Assembly: GCA_947587115.1 (NCBI GenBank)
Contig: CANPXY010000060.1
Coordinates: 1-6,984 of the forward strand
Source: an uncultured Bacilli bacterium
GTDB taxonomy: Bacteria > Bacillota_I > Bacilli_A > RF39 > UBA660
Reading direction: 5' to 3'
Length of the DNA stretch: 6,984 nucleotides
The notes below the pieces were generated by a model. It was not told where the DNA came from and did not search any database. It saw nothing but the letters and a program-made list of their open reading frames with translations. The position numbers were made by a program, and so were the translations under genes. Positions 5,782-6,984 of this stretch are shown one piece after another. Position 1 is the stretch's first letter. Every line of letters begins with the position of its first letter.

Positions 5782-6573
5782 CTATAAGGTTTGGATATAT
5801 TTTTCCATTTTTTCATAAACAGTTTTATAGATATCTTCTTCACTTATTACATCGATCAATCTAACACTACCATATAGTGATAAGTAGGAAGCAACTTCTG
5901 TATAAACATTTTGTTTTCCTTTTTCGGCTTCCTGCATCTTTTTGCTCATAATTGGATCATTAATATAATTATCATAAATTGTTTTTTCGGCTTTTAATGC
6001 TCCAAGTACTATGTGCTTTTCGCTTGAATTTGATCTCCACGATAAGTTCCTGAATCTTTCAGGATTATCAATAACAAATCTCGTCAACTCATATTTATCA
6101 TCTAATCTTTCATCAACAGTTAGTGCCACTCTAAAGAAGCAACGTGACATAACGCCAAAGAAAATACCTCTACGAGTTCCTTGAGAAAATAGCCAGTGAT
6201 CTAAAAACGTTGAGTTCGATTTAATAGGCATCGATTGTAAACTTGCTTGATATCCTACAGTAAAATTAATCCAAGCCCAGAATCTCTCATCTGTTAAAAT
6301 ATAACGTGGTAAGTCTTTTAATGATTCATACAATGCAATTGAATTATCAAAATCAACTTTTGAATAATCTCCATCTTCACTGACTTTTAATTGAAATTCA
6401 GGGATCTTATATTTTTTTTCGTCGTATAGTTTTCCTGAATAAATAGACGATAGCCAACTCGAATCACTTGTAAATGATTTTAAATTATTTGTTACTAACA
6501 AAGAATTTTCTTTTAATGTTTCTACTGCTTCATCTGTCATAAAACAAACATTAATACTATTATTCATCTTCAT
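5782..6573 (-). CDS. DUF6339-like protein, candidate defence-associated gene
   Basis: The 263-residue soluble protein resembles the DUF6339 family, of unknown function. Characteristic are LPRYILTDERFWAWINF (88-104), a central block around HWLFSQGTRRGIFFG (126-140) with SRCFFRVAL (143-151), and YELTRFVIDNPERFRNLSWR (161-180). A charged helical tail follows (about 194-263). No catalytic motif, signal peptide or membrane helix is visible. My recollection is that such proteins are often found near restriction-type genes, which would suit the island, but nothing here proves a role. The start MKMNNS uses GGGAGG (6579-6584) five bases upstream. A second ATG two codons on is also possible. The start overlaps the end of the upstream truncated ORF by 14 bases, so the two were one translation-coupled operon. 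With the upstream gene cut, its present promoter is unclear. Confidence 0.6.
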   Translation of the reverse strand: MKMNNSINVCFMTDEAVETLKENSLLVTNNLKSFTSDSSWLSSIYSGKLYDEKKYKIPEFQLKVSEDGDYSKVDFDNSIALYESLKDLPRYILTDERFWAWINFTVGYQASLQSMPIKSNSTFLDHWLFSQGTRRGIFFGVMSRCFFRVALTVDERLDDKYELTRFVIDNPERFRNLSWRSNSSEKHIVLGALKAEKTIYDNYINDPIMSKKMQEAEKGKQNVYTEVASYLSLYGSVRLIDVISEEDIYKTVYEKMEKYIQTL

Positions 6574-6916
6574 CCATACCTCCCATCATCGTATTTTTAA
6601 TGAATAGATTTGATATATCTTCAATTGAAGAAACGGTTGCATAATTCAATAAAGTTTGTGCTATTTCTTCAACTGGCAGATCTACAAAAATCTCATCAGT
6701 TAATTCTTCATTATAGTTTTTTTGGTATGCAGCCATAATAGAATCAAACCAACTATGATTAAGTCTGATATAATCGATATCTACTTTTTCATTTTTAAAT
6801 TCTTGTAGGCATTTTATTAACGAAGGAATTGCAATTATTGAGAAAAATATATTTTTGAAACAATCATGATTCTTTAGATTATCATAATATCCAAATTCTT
6901 TTTCCGGTAAGTTGTG
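6560..6916 (-). pseudogene. 5'-truncated gene upstream of the DUF6339-like gene
   Basis: An open frame of 118 codons runs from just inside a TAA (6917-6919) to TAA 6560-6562, but has no ATG, GTG or TTG start for its first half and no ribosome binding site. It begins HNLPEKEFGYYDNLKNHDCF, continues with helical segments such as SIIAIPSLIKCLQEF and HSWFDSIMAAY, and ends IKNTMMGGMDEDE. Its reading frame overlaps the start of the next gene by 14 bases, typical of a real operon partner. I read it as the C-terminal part of a larger protein whose 5' end was removed close to 6910-6920. The family is not recognised. First in-frame ATGs lie deep in the frame, so only a small fragment could be made. Confidence 0.6.
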
Positions 6917-6925
6917 TTAAACAAA

Positions 6926-6954
6926 ATGACTGATAAATAAAAAAGTGCTATAAT
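6926..6954 (+). promoter_or_regulatory. Promoter of a plus-strand gene outside the window
   Basis: TGCTATAAT gives a consensus -10 (6949-6954) with the TGn extension, and ATGACT (6926-6931, 4 of 6) is 17 bases upstream. Transcription would start near 6961 and leave the window. Confidence 0.7.
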
Positions 6955-6976
6955 AAGAATGCCAAATAAAAATTGT

Positions 6977-6984
6977 AGAAAGGA
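6977..6984 (+). promoter_or_regulatory. Ribosome binding site of the gene beyond the right edge
   Basis: The window ends in AGAAAGGA, a good Shine-Dalgarno sequence, about 16-23 bases below the predicted transcription start. Its start codon should lie within about ten bases of the window end. The gene itself is not visible. Confidence 0.55.

Noticed and set aside
4980..6940. Direct repeats marking the island ends
   Set aside because: Comparing both edges by eye gave only loose AT-rich similarity, no convincing attachment-site or target-site duplication.
6932..6965. Minus-strand TTGGCA (6960-6965) with TTTTAT as promoter of the truncated operon
   Set aside because: The -10 is weak and it overlaps the much better divergent plus-strand promoter; the frame it would serve has no start codon. 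I keep it only as a remote possibility.
1..6984. CRISPR arrays, tRNA or rRNA genes, transposases
   Set aside because: No regularly spaced repeats, cloverleaf-like sequences or transposase motifs were seen on either strand.

Overview
The window looks like chromosomal DNA of a low-GC Bacillota. The DNA is AT-rich, ribosome binding sites are GGAGG-type, there are sigma-A-like promoters with 17-base spacers, and hairpin-plus-T-run terminators are common. TGA is used as a stop in at least one gene, so the code is the normal one. I cannot name the genus from the sequence; the DUF362, GtrII-type and XRE genes would fit Erysipelotrichia, Clostridia or Lactobacillales.

The left part (1-4970) is compact and ordinary, with each gene as its own transcription unit. 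On the minus strand lie a ferredoxin-less DUF362 protein (96-974) and a kinase-fold protein (1048-1923). Divergent from the latter, on the plus strand, is a GtrII-type membrane glycosyltransferase (2051-3577). It ends in a bidirectional terminator shared with a membrane-anchored XRE regulator on the minus strand (3619-4410). A small four-helix membrane protein (4513-4875, minus) follows. Terminators are embedded in or abut the stop codons, and the terminator of the kinase-like gene overlaps the probable promoter of the DUF362 gene.

The right part (about 4980-6916) is more AT-rich and reads as an eroded accessory or defence island on the minus strand. Two real but partial units are present. 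The distal one (6560-6916 and 5782-6573) is the 3' end of an unidentified protein that has lost its start, overlapping by 14 bases an intact gene whose product resembles the DUF6339 family. The proximal one is a relic that ORF calling would show only as a meaningless 60-residue ORF. It is a type IV toxin-antitoxin operon (AbiEi/AbiEii) with an almost perfect promoter, candidate operator half-sites, an AbiEi antitoxin broken by a stop codon and an internal deletion, and the first 19 codons of the AbiEii toxin overlapping the antitoxin stop by 8 bases.

At the right edge a plus-strand promoter (extended -10) and a ribosome binding site point to a gene that begins just outside the window. The island therefore seems to be bounded by the small membrane-protein gene on the left and this gene on the right.
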